A stretch of DNA of 64,000 nucleotides from Mucilaginibacter sp. KACC 22063 (GCF_028736115.1 NZ_CP117877.1:124001-188000); one strand, 5' to 3'. Shown: positions 18,807 to 28,537, counted from the stretch's first letter. Numbers and translations: made by a program. The notes: generated from the letters alone by a model not told the origin.

Positions 18807-18826
18807 CTGCTACTCCATTTCTTAAA

Positions 18827-18846
18827 TGCGGCACCGTTGTGCCGCA
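18827..18846 (-). promoter_or_regulatory. Leader hairpin of the RNase G/E mRNA
   Basis: TGCGGCAC-CGTT-GTGCCGCA is a perfect 8-bp stem with a tetraloop, about 20 bases upstream of the rng start codon. There is no following T tract, so it is not a terminator. A stem in the 5' leader could serve as a cleavage or binding site for autoregulation; that is inference by analogy with rne. Confidence 0.5.
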
Positions 18847-18856
18847 ACAAGTAAAA

Positions 18857-18895
18857 CAAAAACAAAAAAAGTTTACCTGCCTACCAGGCAGGTAA
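18857..18895 (-). terminator. Intrinsic terminator of the small basic protein gene
   Basis: TTACCTGCCT-ACC-AGGCAGGTAA is a perfect 10-bp stem at 18873-18895. On the minus strand it runs straight into a long T-rich tract (18857-18872). It begins 15 bases past the stop at 18911. Confidence 0.85.
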
Positions 18896-18910
18896 TTCAG
18901 CTATGTAAGC

Positions 18911-19000
18911 TTATTTCTTTTTATGTCTGTTTTTTCTTAAACGTTTTTTGCGTTTGTGAGTAGCCATTTTATGGCGCTTACGTTTTTTACCGCTTGGCAT
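18911..19000 (-). CDS. 29-residue basic protein, mS38/bS22-like (AURKAIP1/COX24 type)
   Basis: A complete 29-codon gene, too short for usual ORF filters: ATG at 19000 and TAA at 18911. The product starts MPSGKKRKRHKMATH and is almost wholly Lys/Arg/His, with the KRKRHKMATHKRKKR core seen in the COX24/AURKAIP1 (DUF1713) family. That family includes mitochondrial ribosomal protein mS38 and mycobacterial bS22, small proteins bound to 16S-type rRNA. It has its own strong terminator. Ribosomal function is inferred from the family. It lies just upstream of the rRNA-processing RNase G/E gene. Confidence 0.8.
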   Translation of the reverse strand: MPSGKKRKRHKMATHKRKKRLRKNRHKKK

Positions 19001-19024
19001 AATTTAATTTTTTAAATGTGTTAA

Positions 19025-19882
19025 TTAATCTTGTAATTCTTTTATAAACTGATCGATGCGCTCGCCGAAGGCCGGGTCGGGCATCATTTCTTTGCACTTT
19101 TTATAAGCTGCTATAGCTTCTTTTTTCATGCCTAACTGCTTATAGCTTTCGGCAAGATAAAAGTAAGCCTCAACATCGGGTTTTTGTGCAATGATGGATT
19201 TAAACCTTGCTACCGCCTTATCATACTGGCCAGATTTCATGGCGAACTGGCCTAAGTTAAGGTTGGCGCTGTGGTTGTTGGGGTCTTGCTTAACCACATC
19301 AAGCAATAAACCGATACCTTGCATTGGGCTTGGGGCGCCGCCGTTTACGTAGGCAACACCTAAACCTGTTTTAGCATCAAGGTTAGTAGGTTTAAGTTTA
19401 GTGGCATGTTCAAAGGCTTCAACAGCATTGGCTATGTAAGCCGGCTGCACGTTGGTATCCTGTGTAAATTTGTAAGCATCATTAAACCTGTTACCGGCGT
19501 TAAGCCAGTCTTCAAATTTATTATCGTGGCGTGCAAGATCAAGGTAATAAAATGCGGCAGGGGCTGGTTGGTTAACATCGTCCCATTGCTGGGCCAGCTT
19601 TCTTTTAACATCAAACTTAGCTTCGCCCTCGGGCGTTTTGCTCAATTGATCTTCAAGGCTTGCTATCTTGGTGGTAAGCGACGGTGCAATTACTGCTTTG
19701 GCGCTTGCGGATACAGCCTCTACAGAAACCTGTTTAACCGGGCAGCTGGGTCTGCCGGCAACAACGCCATTGCTATGGCCCGATTCGTTATCTTTAGGTT
19801 TAAGGCCCTTTGGCGGCAAAGTATACAAATAGCCCATTAGGGCAACAATTGCACCGGCAGCGACTATTTGTTTTACCTTCAT
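19025..19882 (-). CDS. Membrane-anchored TPR protein
   Basis: 285 residues. An N-terminal hydrophobic helix (about 6-23) acts as signal anchor; then comes a Pro/Ala-rich spacer and at least four TPR units in the last 150 residues (AVEAFEHATKLKPTNLDAKTGLG, SANLNLGQFAMKSGQYDKAVARF, AYFYLAESYKQLGMKKEAI). TPR arrays bind partner proteins, here probably in the periplasm. It lies between HU and the mS38-like gene with short gaps (20 and 24 bases), so the three could be one leftward transcript. Confidence 0.8.
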   Translation of the reverse strand: MKVKQIVAAGAIVALMGYLYTLPPKGLKPKDNESGHSNGVVAGRPSCPVKQVSVEAVSASAKAVIAPSLTTKIASLEDQLSKTPEGEAKFDVKRKLAQQWDDVNQPAPAAFYYLDLARHDNKFEDWLNAGNRFNDAYKFTQDTNVQPAYIANAVEAFEHATKLKPTNLDAKTGLGVAYVNGGAPSPMQGIGLLLDVVKQDPNNHSANLNLGQFAMKSGQYDKAVARFKSIIAQKPDVEAYFYLAESYKQLGMKKEAIAAYKKCKEMMPDPAFGERIDQFIKELQD

Positions 19883-19902
19883 CTCTTTATTGCTACGAAA
19901 AA

Positions 19903-20199
19903 TTATTTGCTTTTAGTTTTGTTACCGCTTTTTACTTTTTCAACAAAAGTTTTAGCCGGCTTAAAGCTTGGCACAAAGTGCTCTGGTATAATGATGGCAG
20001 TGTTTTTTGAAATGTTACGTGCTGTTTTCTTAGCGCGTTTTTTAACTACGAAGCTTCCGAACCCTCTTACATATACATTTTCGCCGCCCACCATAGAGGT
20101 TTTTACCACTTTGAAAAATGCCTCAACAGTTTCCTGAACGTCTACTTTCTCAATGCCTGTTTTTGTTGAGATCTCAGCTATAATCTCTGCCTTGGTCAT
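19903..20199 (-). CDS. HU-family DNA-binding protein
   Basis: 98-residue nucleoid protein that bends DNA as a dimer. It has the full HU/IHF layout: MTKAEIIAEISTKTG at the start, GGENVYVRGFGSFVVKKR for the saddle, AKKTARNISKNTAIIIPE forming the DNA-binding arms and FVPSFKPAKTFVEKV at the end. The PSFKPAK tail is typical of HU/IHF. A consensus -7 box lies 50 bases upstream of the ATG. Confidence 0.95.
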   Translation of the reverse strand: MTKAEIIAEISTKTGIEKVDVQETVEAFFKVVKTSMVGGENVYVRGFGSFVVKKRAKKTARNISKNTAIIIPEHFVPSFKPAKTFVEKVKSGNKTKSK

Positions 20200-20248
20200 A
20201 CCTTATTTTCCTTTAATTATATGTAACTACTTAATTGTTTTGGGGTTG

Positions 20249-20256
20249 CAAAAGTA
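20249..20256 (-). promoter_or_regulatory. -7 box of the HU gene
   Basis: TACTTTTG on the minus strand matches TAnnTTTG exactly, 50 bases before the HU ATG. Confidence 0.6.
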
Positions 20257-20346
20257 TGGATATATCGCGAAACATCGAAATAAAACCATGTATTTTTTTA
20301 CCGCCCGCTTTTATACAACGGTATAAGCGTTAATATGACAATACAT

Positions 20347-20354
20347 TAACTTTG
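20347..20354 (+). promoter_or_regulatory. -7 box of mutY
   Basis: TAACTTTG matches TAnnTTTG exactly and ends six bases before the ATG at 20361. It overlaps an in-frame TTG (20352), which would therefore not be transcribed. This decides the mutY start and implies a nearly leaderless mRNA. Confidence 0.6.
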
Positions 20355-20360
20355 CATTAC

Positions 20361-21431
20361 ATGAATTTTTCTGACCAAATTATAAACTGGTATAACCAAA
20401 ATAAACGTGACCTGCCATGGCGTAATACTACTGATGCTTACACCATTTGGCTGTCTGAAATAATACTGCAGCAAACCCGTGTTGAGCAGGGTATGCCCTA
20501 CTTTTATAGGTTTCTGGAAAACTACCCTGCTGTTGCTGATTTTGCAGCTGCGGATGAAGATGATATCCTGCGTTTATGGCAGGGCCTGGGTTATTATTCG
20601 CGCGGGCGTAATATGCTTGCCACCGCCAGGCTGGTTAATGAAAAGTACCAGGGCCGCTTCCCCAATAAGTATGAGGACCTAATCCGGTTAAAAGGCATAG
20701 GCGAATATACTGCTGCTGCCATATCATCATTTGCCGCTAACGAGGCCAGAGCGGTGGTTGATGGTAATGTATACCGTGTACTGGCTCGGTACTTTGGCAT
20801 TGATGAGCCGATTAATTCGACCAAAGGGAAAAAGCTGTTTCAGGAAACGGCCGACAAATTACTTAACCAGCAGCATGCAGGGCTACATAACCAGGCTATG
20901 ATGGAATTAGGGGCCATGATTTGCAAACCTAAAAATCCCGCCTGCGGGATTTGTCCGGTTCGTGAAGGTTGCCATGCTTTTTTGCATAATGCTACTGCAC
21001 AACTGCCCGTTAAGCTGAAAAAATTAAAGGTGCGCGAGCGTTACCTCAACTACTTTTTATATACCGATGGTGAGCAAATACTGATTAATAAGCGCGGTAC
21101 GGGAGATATCTGGACAAATTTACATGATTTACCATCTGTTGAAACCTTGGAATATCTTGAACCGTATGAAGTGTTGAAACAACCAGAAAGTGTAAGGTAT
21201 TTTGGTAATAGCCCGGTATTGCTTCAGGTAGCTGGCCCAATTAAGCATGTACTAACTCATCAGCGATTAACAGTTAATTTTATCGTTTTAAAGGATAATC
21301 CTATTAGTTTAAAGAAAGAGTGGTTTTTCATAGAAGTAGAAAATTTAAAAAATTTAGGTATGCCTCAAATCATTTTTATATTTTTAACTAATTTTTTTAA
21401 ATTCAAAAATAATTTCCCTGTACACGATTAA
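20361..21431 (+). CDS. mutY: A/G-specific adenine glycosylase
   Basis: Removes adenine mispaired with 8-oxoguanine. 356 residues from the ATG at 20361; an earlier in-frame TTG lies inside the promoter box. N-terminal HhH-GPD domain: SEIILQQTRVEQG with the catalytic glutamate, LKGIGEYTAAAI hairpin (about 110), and VVDGNVYRVLAR with the catalytic aspartate. The 4Fe-4S loop CKPKNPACGICPVREGC has the standard C-x6-C-x2-C-x5-C spacing. The C-terminal MutT-like domain that reads 8-oxoG follows (GDIWTNLHDLPS, KHVLTHQRL). ssb starts two bases after its stop. Confidence 0.96.
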   Translation: MNFSDQIINWYNQNKRDLPWRNTTDAYTIWLSEIILQQTRVEQGMPYFYRFLENYPAVADFAAADEDDILRLWQGLGYYSRGRNMLATARLVNEKYQGRFPNKYEDLIRLKGIGEYTAAAISSFAANEARAVVDGNVYRVLARYFGIDEPINSTKGKKLFQETADKLLNQQHAGLHNQAMMELGAMICKPKNPACGICPVREGCHAFLHNATAQLPVKLKKLKVRERYLNYFLYTDGEQILINKRGTGDIWTNLHDLPSVETLEYLEPYEVLKQPESVRYFGNSPVLLQVAGPIKHVLTHQRLTVNFIVLKDNPISLKKEWFFIEVENLKNLGMPQIIFIFLTNFFKFKNNFPVHD

Positions 21432-21433
21432 AT

Positions 21434-21862
21434 ATGTCTGGAATAAATAAAGTAATATTGGTAGGCCATTTAGGTAAAGATCCTGAAATCCGTCATTTGG
21501 AAGGAGGTGTTGCTGTAGCGAGTTTTCCGCTGGCTACATCTGAAACGTATACCAAAGACGGGAAAAAGGTGGAGCAAACCGAATGGCATAATATTGTAAT
21601 GTGGCGTGGTCTGGCTGATGTTGCGGCTAAATATCTGCAAAAGGGCAAGCTGGTTTATATAGAAGGAAAATTGCGTACACGCTCTTTTGAGGATAAGGAG
21701 GGGATAAAGAAATATACTACAGAGATTGTGGCCGAAAACTTTACCATGCTTGGCCGCAAAAGCGATTTTGAAGCAGAAACTCCCCGGAATGGCACAAACG
21801 CTAAAACAAGCACTGTAAGCGAAGACTATAGCGCCGATATTGATAATGATTTGCCATTTTAA
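21434..21862 (+). CDS. ssb: Single-stranded DNA-binding protein
   Basis: 142 residues. The OB fold fills about residues 1-108 (NKVILVGHLGKDPEIRHLEGG, ETYTKDGKKVEQTEWHNIVMW, KGKLVYIEGKLRTRSFED). A short linker leads to the acidic tip DIDNDLPF, the conserved docking peptide for replication and repair partners. Starts two bases after mutY, so the two are co-transcribed, ending at the terminator at 21881. Confidence 0.96.
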   Translation: MSGINKVILVGHLGKDPEIRHLEGGVAVASFPLATSETYTKDGKKVEQTEWHNIVMWRGLADVAAKYLQKGKLVYIEGKLRTRSFEDKEGIKKYTTEIVAENFTMLGRKSDFEAETPRNGTNAKTSTVSEDYSADIDNDLPF

Positions 21863-21880
21863 CTAACCGGCTATAAACAC

Positions 21881-21910
21881 AAAGCCCTTCACTTTTTCAG
21901 GAAGGGCTTT
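21881..21910. terminator. Intrinsic terminator after ssb
   Basis: AAAGCCCTTC/GAAGGGCTTT is a perfect 10-bp stem followed by TTTG on the plus strand. It may also stop leftward transcription of the propeller-phosphoesterase gene, whose stop is at 21936. Confidence 0.85.
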
Positions 21911-21935
21911 TTTGTGCTTATATGTCCCGGTTGGG

Positions 21936-24389
21936 TTAATCGTCGTCGTCTTTTTTCTTTTTTTCAAGTATCACAAATGCGCTGCGTTTTGGCGCAGGCA
22001 TTACAGCATCTTCACCTTTTACAGATTTCCATATTATCTGGTTCAATGCAAGGTCGGGTGCGGCATCTTCTTTACTGAAATCAAATTTTTCAGACAGTTT
22101 GCTGCTCTTGTTTTCTGCAACGTTGCGCTGATTTAAGTTGTAAAGAGCGGGTTTGCATTTGTAAGGGGTAAGGTCGGCTTTGCTGGTAAAGCATTCATAA
22201 AAAGGCTTGGCAGCAGCATCATACTGGCTCATAGGCGGCAAGCCTAAAATAAGTTCAATGGTGCGTAGCATACCCGATGTTGAGTACATGCTATGTACCA
22301 CGGCATCGCGCTTCACATATGGACCGGCAATAAAGGCAGGTGAGCGGTGGGCGTCGATATGGTCGGGGCCGTTCTGGGCGTCATCTTCTAAAATAAATAC
22401 AACAGATTCTTTCCACACCGGACTGTTTGACAGATGCTCAATGATACGGCCTATAGCTAGGTCATTATCAGCCACGGCTGCCATTGGCGATATTTTGCCT
22501 TTGCGCTGCCCGCTGGTATGGTCGTTAGAGATGCGCAGTACGCTAAGCTGCGGCACTGCGTTTATGGTTAATAATGAGTCGAAATCATGCTCCCAGGCAT
22601 CGGCCCTTACCTGGTCGGTAACGTCGAGGTCAAAACCTGGCGAATGCGGGCCCATGTGCCCTTTTAACGACTTTAAGTGCGCATTATTAAATTCACCAAA
22701 CTCGCCATAGCTGCGGTAGGTAACCCCTGCCCGCTGGCAATAATCCCAGATAAAACCATCTTTAGGATAAGTGGCTGGTCGTCCACCTTCGTAATTAGTA
22801 GTACCACCACGTTTGCCATAGCTGGTAGGCCAAGTTTTTTCAACCACATCTGTGGCATAGGCCGCCATGCTCCAGTTGTGGCCGTCGGCGCTTACTTCGG
22901 CATCTACATAAAAGTTATCTAAAAGTACAAACTCATCGGCAATTGCATGGTGGTTAGGGGTTATCCGGCTGCCGAACAAGCAAAGCGACCTGTCGCCGTT
23001 TCCTTTAGGCATATCGCCCAATACCTGGTCATAAGTACGGTTTTCTTTAATGATATAAAACACATGCTTTATGGGTGATTTTTCGCCCTGGCGACGAGGG
23101 ATAGGATTGCCCTGCTCGCCATCGGCAGTGGCTGCTTTTTTATCATTGAAAGGTGTATTGGCATAAACCTGCTTAGTATATGCCTTTAATTGATCTGCAT
23201 TGGGCGCATCAATTATGGATAATGTGCCTTTAAATAAACCTGCTATATACTGTAAATCGCTGTTTGCGGAACTGCCGGTTTGGTAGCCGCTGTTATCTGC
23301 CTTTGAAAGAGGCTGCGGGCCATGCGGGTTGGGTAATGAAGAAAATCCTTTGCCATTACTTACCAGTATTTTATCACCCAATACTTTAACATTTGTTGGG
23401 TACCAACCCACGGGTATAAAGCCCTGGCTTTTACTGTTGCCACGTACCGAAACATCAAAAACAGCCAGGCAGTTGTTATCTGCATTGGCAATGTAAAGCG
23501 TTTTTTCGTTATCTGATAACGCTAAACCATTGGTGGTTGAGCCTGTAAGCGTTGTGGGATATAAAGTGGTAGATAAGGTTTCAATCACCTGGTTATTGGC
23601 CGTGTTAATTACAGATACCGTGTTGTCATTAGCATTGGCTACATAAAGCAAGGTGCCTTTTTTATTTAATAAAAGCTCGTTAGGGTGGCTGCCTGTTTTG
23701 ATAGTGGTTGTAACGGTTTGACTGGCAGTATTGTAAACCGCAACTTCATTACCGCCCCAAAGTGATACATAAAGTGTTTGCTCATCTGGAGATAAGGCGC
23801 AGCCATAAGCGATGGTTGATAGCTGCACACGGCTCAATATTTTGCGGTTGGCCAGATCAATGGTATAAACGCTGCTGTCCTCTTTGGTTACGGTGTACAT
23901 GCGGCTATCGTCATGCGTAACCAGCATACCTGCCGGGCTGATCTTATCCTTTGGCCACTGCATACCCATGCTGATGGTATCGGGCTGGCGTAATTTGTTG
24001 TTTTTTATCTCGTAGTCGAATATCCAGTTGTCGTTACCACCCGATGCATAAAGATGCTTTTCGTCATTACTGAAAGCTAAACCATACCATGACTTGCCAA
24101 TCTCTTTTTCATCAAGTACTTTCTCCTTTTTAGGGTCGATCAGCTGAATGGTCTGCGTGCTTTGGCCATTGTTAGTTACGGCCAGCAGTTTACCCGACTT
24201 GCTTAACTGCATATTCAACGGTAAATCGCCTAATGGCAATGACCGGCCTACCGGGCTTAGTTTCCATCCGTTAGGGAGTAAGATTTGTTCGGTTTGCTTG
24301 TCTTTACCGGGTAGTTGTGCAAAGCTTTGCGTGCTGTAAAATGCGGCTACGATAATAAACGCTTTAATGATAATTGAAGAACGGTTCAT
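21936..24389 (-). CDS. YncE-type beta-propeller fused to alkaline phosphatase-like phosphoesterase
   Basis: 817 residues from the ATG at 24389, where a signal peptide begins (MNRSSIIIKAFIIVAAFYSTQSFA); 32 in-frame codons further upstream look non-coding. Residues about 50-420 form a YVTN/YncE propeller with repeated blades (KHLYASGGNDNWIF, QTLYVSLWGGNEVAVYN, TLLYVANANDNTVSVIN). The C-terminal half is a phosphoesterase of the alkaline phosphatase/phospholipase C superfamily (HVFYIIKENRTYDQVLGD, DGHNWSMAAY, VVFILEDDAQNGPDHIDAHRSP). Exported; the substrate is unknown. The next three upstream genes on this strand are close behind. Confidence 0.88.
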   Translation of the reverse strand: MNRSSIIIKAFIIVAAFYSTQSFAQLPGKDKQTEQILLPNGWKLSPVGRSLPLGDLPLNMQLSKSGKLLAVTNNGQSTQTIQLIDPKKEKVLDEKEIGKSWYGLAFSNDEKHLYASGGNDNWIFDYEIKNNKLRQPDTISMGMQWPKDKISPAGMLVTHDDSRMYTVTKEDSSVYTIDLANRKILSRVQLSTIAYGCALSPDEQTLYVSLWGGNEVAVYNTASQTVTTTIKTGSHPNELLLNKKGTLLYVANANDNTVSVINTANNQVIETLSTTLYPTTLTGSTTNGLALSDNEKTLYIANADNNCLAVFDVSVRGNSKSQGFIPVGWYPTNVKVLGDKILVSNGKGFSSLPNPHGPQPLSKADNSGYQTGSSANSDLQYIAGLFKGTLSIIDAPNADQLKAYTKQVYANTPFNDKKAATADGEQGNPIPRRQGEKSPIKHVFYIIKENRTYDQVLGDMPKGNGDRSLCLFGSRITPNHHAIADEFVLLDNFYVDAEVSADGHNWSMAAYATDVVEKTWPTSYGKRGGTTNYEGGRPATYPKDGFIWDYCQRAGVTYRSYGEFGEFNNAHLKSLKGHMGPHSPGFDLDVTDQVRADAWEHDFDSLLTINAVPQLSVLRISNDHTSGQRKGKISPMAAVADNDLAIGRIIEHLSNSPVWKESVVFILEDDAQNGPDHIDAHRSPAFIAGPYVKRDAVVHSMYSTSGMLRTIELILGLPPMSQYDAAAKPFYECFTSKADLTPYKCKPALYNLNQRNVAENKSSKLSEKFDFSKEDAAPDLALNQIIWKSVKGEDAVMPAPKRSAFVILEKKKKDDDD

Positions 24390-24414
24390 CGAATAGGGGA
24401 TTATAAAAAGTAAA

Positions 24415-25254
24415 TCATTGATGTAAATTGAAAGAAACAGATGCACGTACAGTAAAACCATTTTGTGCGCCAATAGTTCCAACATCCCTGATGGCTTCTG
24501 AAGGTATTACATTGCTGTGTGTAGCATAAAAAACAGGACCGCCGCATAAAGAAAATGCCAGGCGTGAGTTTGATGGAATGAGATTTAATGATGGGCCTAC
24601 TAATAACTTTGCGCCGCCCTCTGCTTCGTCTGCTTCCCAAAAGCCTTCCAAATCTTCACCTACAGCTTCTATACCTGCGTAAAAGTTGCCAGTAAGGCGA
24701 TGCTGAAACCCAACACTGCTGATGAGGTCGATATCGTCGCGTTTGCTTGAGAATGCTTTTTCGAAACGGGCATTACCTATAACCCGCCATGATGCTTTAT
24801 CAAACGATGCAGTTACACGGCTGAAAATAGATTTAACGTTCGACCAGTCGCGCCCTGCGCCTAAACTGATACCCAAACGTGGGCCGAATAGCTGTTTGCC
24901 GCCGAATACATCACGCAAAACTTCTATTTGCTGAGCACTGGTTACGCCGCCAGATCGCCCGAAACCAATAGCCGCATTACCATATAAAGTGAAACGGTTG
25001 CCCATGTAACCCTTTACGGCAAGTTGCTGGTCTACACCATCGAACCCGAAAGGCCCGGCAACACGTTCGCCGTAACTGCCCGAGTAATTGACGCTCCAGA
25101 AAGGCGTAGATGCCGTTAATGTATTAACCGAAAATAGAAATGGCTGTGGCGAAGCTGCACTATACACAGGTGTTGACCCGCCAAAACCGATTTGTGCCTT
25201 TGCAAAAGTACTCAACCCAACAAGCAGGGCGGTAATTAAGTATTTGTTTTTCAT
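24415..25254 (-). CDS. Probable outer-membrane beta-barrel protein
   Basis: 279 residues with a signal peptide ending at FAKAQ (about 21). The rest alternates hydrophobic/polar residues in strands such as VNYSGSYGERVAG, RFTLYGNAAIGFGRSGG and GNFYAGIEAVGEDL, and ends RASVSFNLHQ, an aromatic-poor but barrel-like C-terminus. It starts 14 bases after the metallophosphoesterase stop and ends 25 bases before the phosphoesterase start, so the three form an operon. Function is not recognised. Confidence 0.65.
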   Translation of the reverse strand: MKNKYLITALLVGLSTFAKAQIGFGGSTPVYSAASPQPFLFSVNTLTASTPFWSVNYSGSYGERVAGPFGFDGVDQQLAVKGYMGNRFTLYGNAAIGFGRSGGVTSAQQIEVLRDVFGGKQLFGPRLGISLGAGRDWSNVKSIFSRVTASFDKASWRVIGNARFEKAFSSKRDDIDLISSVGFQHRLTGNFYAGIEAVGEDLEGFWEADEAEGGAKLLVGPSLNLIPSNSRLAFSLCGGPVFYATHSNVIPSEAIRDVGTIGAQNGFTVRASVSFNLHQ

Positions 25255-25268
25255 ATGCTATATCCTGA

Positions 25269-26114
25269 TTAAAACTTATTGAGGTTAAGTTGTGGGTTCA
25301 TGCTGGCATTTACTTGATACGTAGTTATTGCATAATCGTTACCTACCTCAACAATACGATAGCCTTTGTAAGCCGTTCCCCAGTTGCCGCCGAAGTGTGA
25401 ATCGAAAAAGTGCGGTAGCTTGCCGGTATATCTCACACTGTCTAATGAATGATCGTGCCCATGAAATGCTGCTTTTACATTAGGATATTTGTGCAATAGT
25501 TCTACAGTTCCGGGGCAGTCCACAAAAATGGTTTTTTCTTCTTCCATCCACTGATGCGGCGGAATATGCAGAATTACAAACACAATACGTTTTTGCGCAT
25601 ACTGATCAAGCGCAAATTTTAAAAATGCATTGTTGGGGCATACGTACTCGCCCTTGGTAGTCGCTGTATTGGCCAGCACAAAACCAATGTCGCCAAAATC
25701 GAAGCTGTAATTATCTTCATAACCAAATACCTTTTTCCAGATGGCCGCATCGGCAAAATCATGATTGCCGGGCAGCGTATGGTATGGTACTGGCAGTTTA
25801 TCCAGGTAAGTCTCTTTTACCTTTGGCAGTAAATCAGGGCGGTTATGCACCAGGTCGCCGTTGATAATCACCAGGTCCAGGTGATTGTGCTGATGCTCAT
25901 TGTTAAGCCAGCCGATCAGATCGCTGTAAAATTTATCCGAGTCTGTGTCAGGCTGTGCATAATGCCCGTCGGATGCAATAGCGAACCTCAGCTTAAAATT
26001 CCCCTCAGCCTTGTATATACCTGAAGGCGAAGCAAACGAGTTTACAGCAGGCAGCAGGCTAATGCCAGCAATTCCGGCAATGCCCGATTTAATAAATTTG
26101 CGGCGGTTTGACAT
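25269..26114 (-). CDS. Secreted metallophosphoesterase (Tat-type signal)
   Basis: 281 residues from the ATG at 26114. The start MSNRRKFIKSGIAGIAG contains a twin-arginine motif and a hydrophobic stretch, so export is probably by Tat. The calcineurin-like metal motifs are in order: ASDGHYAQ (D-x-H), NGDLVHN (GD), PGNHDF (GNH[D/E]), ILHIPPH and HGHDHS. It hydrolyses phosphoesters with two metal ions; the substrate is unknown. First gene of a three-gene leftward unit with a barrel protein and the propeller-phosphoesterase, suggesting joint phosphate scavenging; that is inference. Confidence 0.85.
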   Translation of the reverse strand: MSNRRKFIKSGIAGIAGISLLPAVNSFASPSGIYKAEGNFKLRFAIASDGHYAQPDTDSDKFYSDLIGWLNNEHQHNHLDLVIINGDLVHNRPDLLPKVKETYLDKLPVPYHTLPGNHDFADAAIWKKVFGYEDNYSFDFGDIGFVLANTATTKGEYVCPNNAFLKFALDQYAQKRIVFVILHIPPHQWMEEEKTIFVDCPGTVELLHKYPNVKAAFHGHDHSLDSVRYTGKLPHFFDSHFGGNWGTAYKGYRIVEVGNDYAITTYQVNASMNPQLNLNKF

Positions 26115-26204
26115 GCTCCAAAACTGCAAATCGGGTTTATATACGGCATTAAAGCAAGGTTAACTTTATGATAAGTTCTTGTAAAAAATATGTGGCATAG
26201 TATA

Positions 26205-27461
26205 TTAAGTATTTCTTACCTGCCCCGTACCCTTAACTATCCATTTATAGCTGGTAAGCTCGGCAAGTCCCATTGGTCCCCGTGCATGCAGCTTTTGTGT
26301 ACTGATACCGATCTCTGCACCTAAGCCAAACTGTGCACCATCAGTAAATGCGGTAGAGGCATTGACATAAACCGCCGCCGCGTCTACCTTATTCAGAAAT
26401 AATGCGACGTGATCTGTATTTTCAGAAATAATAGCTTCACTGTGTTTTGAACTATGTTGAGCGATATGCGTAAGCGCTTCGTTAATATTATCTACAGTCT
26501 TAATGGCTATTTTCATGGATAAAAACTCGGTGCCAAAATGTTCTTCTGTGGCGTGTTGTAATAAGTTTGCGGGATAGCTTTCTTTTATATGACTGTAAGA
26601 GCGTTCGTCGGCAAACACCTCTACTCCTGCTTTGCCAAGCTGGTCTGTCAATGCAGGAAGGTGGATTAACTGAGATGAATGCAGAATGAGGCAATCCAAA
26701 GCATTACATACACTTACCCGCCTTGTTTTTGCATTAAAGATAATGGCAGCAGCCATTTCTACGTCGGCAGATTCATCAACGTAGGTATGTACAATACCCG
26801 CCCCTGTTTCAATTACAGGTACTTTGCTATTCTCACGCACAAAATTGATCAGCCCCTGGCTGCCCCGCGGAATTAGCACATCTACAAAGCCTGTTGCTTT
26901 AAGCAGGGCTTCCGTAGCTTCTCGTTCGGCGGGTAATAATATAGCAGCATCGGTAGTAATGTCAAATGCTTTGAGTACTTCATGTATTAGTGATAGAATG
27001 GCCCGGTTAGAGAAGTCGGCATCGCTGCCGCCTTTCAAAATGCACACATTGCCTGTTTTAAAGCATAGGGCAAAAACATCAAACGTAACGTTGGGACGGG
27101 CTTCGTATATAATGCCCACCACACCAAGCGGTACAGCTACCTTTAAAAGGTGCAGTCCATTCGGTCGGTTAGTTCCGCTAAGTACATGGCCAAGCGGCGT
27201 AGGCAAGGCAGCCACATTTCGCATTTCGGCAGCAATAGATTCAATACGCTCTGCTGTAAGTTTAAGCCGGTCATATTTAGGGTCGGCTTTATCCATTCGG
27301 TCAAGGTCTTTCTGATTTTCTGCCAATAGAAAATCAGTATGCTCAACAGCTTTATCGGCGAGCGCTATAAGCACTCGGTTAATCAGATCTGCATCTAAAC
27401 CTGCAATGTCACGACTGGCTTTTGCTGCGCTTTCGAAATAGTGGTTGTATTGCTCCATCAT
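26205..27461 (-). CDS. proA: Glutamate-5-semialdehyde dehydrogenase
   Basis: Second step of proline synthesis: NADPH reduction of glutamyl-5-phosphate to the semialdehyde. 418 residues, the normal length. Visible landmarks are [34 protein letters not shown] and the catalytic cysteine in [10 protein letters not shown] (about 256). The ATG at 27461 overlaps the proB stop by four bases, consistent with translational coupling. Confidence 0.97.
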   Translation of the reverse strand: MMEQYNHYFESAAKASRDIAGLDADLINRVLIALADKAVEHTDFLLAENQKDLDRMDKADPKYDRLKLTAERIESIAAEMRNVAALPTPLGHVLSGTNRPNGLHLLKVAVPLGVVGIIYEARPNVTFDVFALCFKTGNVCILKGGSDADFSNRAILSLIHEVLKAFDITTDAAILLPAEREATEALLKATGFVDVLIPRGSQGLINFVRENSKVPVIETGAGIVHTYVDESADVEMAAAIIFNAKTRRVSVCNALDCLILHSSQLIHLPALTDQLGKAGVEVFADERSYSHIKESYPANLLQHATEEHFGTEFLSMKIAIKTVDNINEALTHIAQHSSKHSEAIISENTDHVALFLNKVDAAAVYVNASTAFTDGAQFGLGAEIGISTQKLHARGPMGLAELTSYKWIVKGTGQVRNT

Positions 27462-28537
27462 GATTGTAGGTAAAGGTAATCGTAATGTATCAGTGCCTTT
27501 TCGTTCTTTTTGCCCATGCGTTCGCGCGCTTTGTCAGAGCCGTATTCGGCAATGCCTTGTCCAATGAGTTTGCCATGCTCATCCACTACTTTTATAATAT
27601 CACCCTTTTTAAATTCATGGCTAATTTGGGTAATACCTACTGGTAATAAACTATTAGCCCTTGCAGAGTTTAGCGCCAGGCTTGCCCCTTCGTTAATCTT
27701 TACTTCGCCAACAGCATAATTTGCAGAATGGGCAATCCATTTTTTCTTACCCGATGCAGAACGGTCGGGTATAAAGCGCGTGTGTTTTACAGCACCGCTT
27801 AATACATCGGTTAAGATGCTATCTGTTGTGCCATTAGCAATATGTACGGCTATGCCCAAATGCGCCACCTTTTGCGCCATGGTTGATTTGGTAATCATGC
27901 CGCCCCTGCCAAACTGCGATTTACCGGTACTTACAAATGATGAAAAATCAATACCCGATTGGCCAATCTCTTCAATAAGTGACGAAGAGGGCAGTTTAGG
28001 GTCGCCGGTAAAAATACCGTCGACATTGGTTAAAATGATTAGCGCCTGTGCATTAAGCATAGATGCCAATAGCCCTGCCAGCTCGTCGTTATCGGTAAAC
28101 ATTAATTCTGTTACCGATACCACGTCGTTCTCGTTTACAATAGGCAACACCTTATGCTGTAGTAAAATTTCAAGGCAGTTCTTCATATTCAGGTAATGCG
28201 TACGGTCCCTGAAATCCTCGCGTGTTACCAACACCTGCGAGCATAATATCTCGTAGGTTTCAAATAGCTGTGCATAGGTATTGATTAGTTTTACCTGGCC
28301 AACAGATGCCAGTAACTGGCGTGCAGCTATCTGGTCTGTTTTTTCGGGAAGCTTAATCAGGCTGCGGCCCGATGCCACCGCACCCGATGATACCAGTATC
28401 ACTTCGGTACCCGAACTTTGTATGGCTGCTATTTGCGCTACCAGGTTTGTTATCCGCTCAACATCGGGCAATCCATTGGCTTGTGTTAATACGTTTGAGC
28501 CAATTTTAATAACAATACGCTGGTATTTGTAGGACAT
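27458..28537 (-). CDS. proB: Glutamate 5-kinase
   Basis: First step of proline synthesis, phosphorylating glutamate. 359 residues: amino-acid kinase domain ([55 protein letters not shown]) followed by a PUA domain from about residue 270 ([25 protein letters not shown]). The inhibitor loop used for proline feedback lies in the kinase domain. Followed directly by proA. Confidence 0.97.
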   Translation of the reverse strand: MSYKYQRIVIKIGSNVLTQANGLPDVERITNLVAQIAAIQSSGTEVILVSSGAVASGRSLIKLPEKTDQIAARQLLASVGQVKLINTYAQLFETYEILCSQVLVTREDFRDRTHYLNMKNCLEILLQHKVLPIVNENDVVSVTELMFTDNDELAGLLASMLNAQALIILTNVDGIFTGDPKLPSSSLIEEIGQSGIDFSSFVSTGKSQFGRGGMITKSTMAQKVAHLGIAVHIANGTTDSILTDVLSGAVKHTRFIPDRSASGKKKWIAHSANYAVGEVKINEGASLALNSARANSLLPVGITQISHEFKKGDIIKVVDEHGKLIGQGIAEYGSDKARERMGKKNEKALIHYDYLYLQS

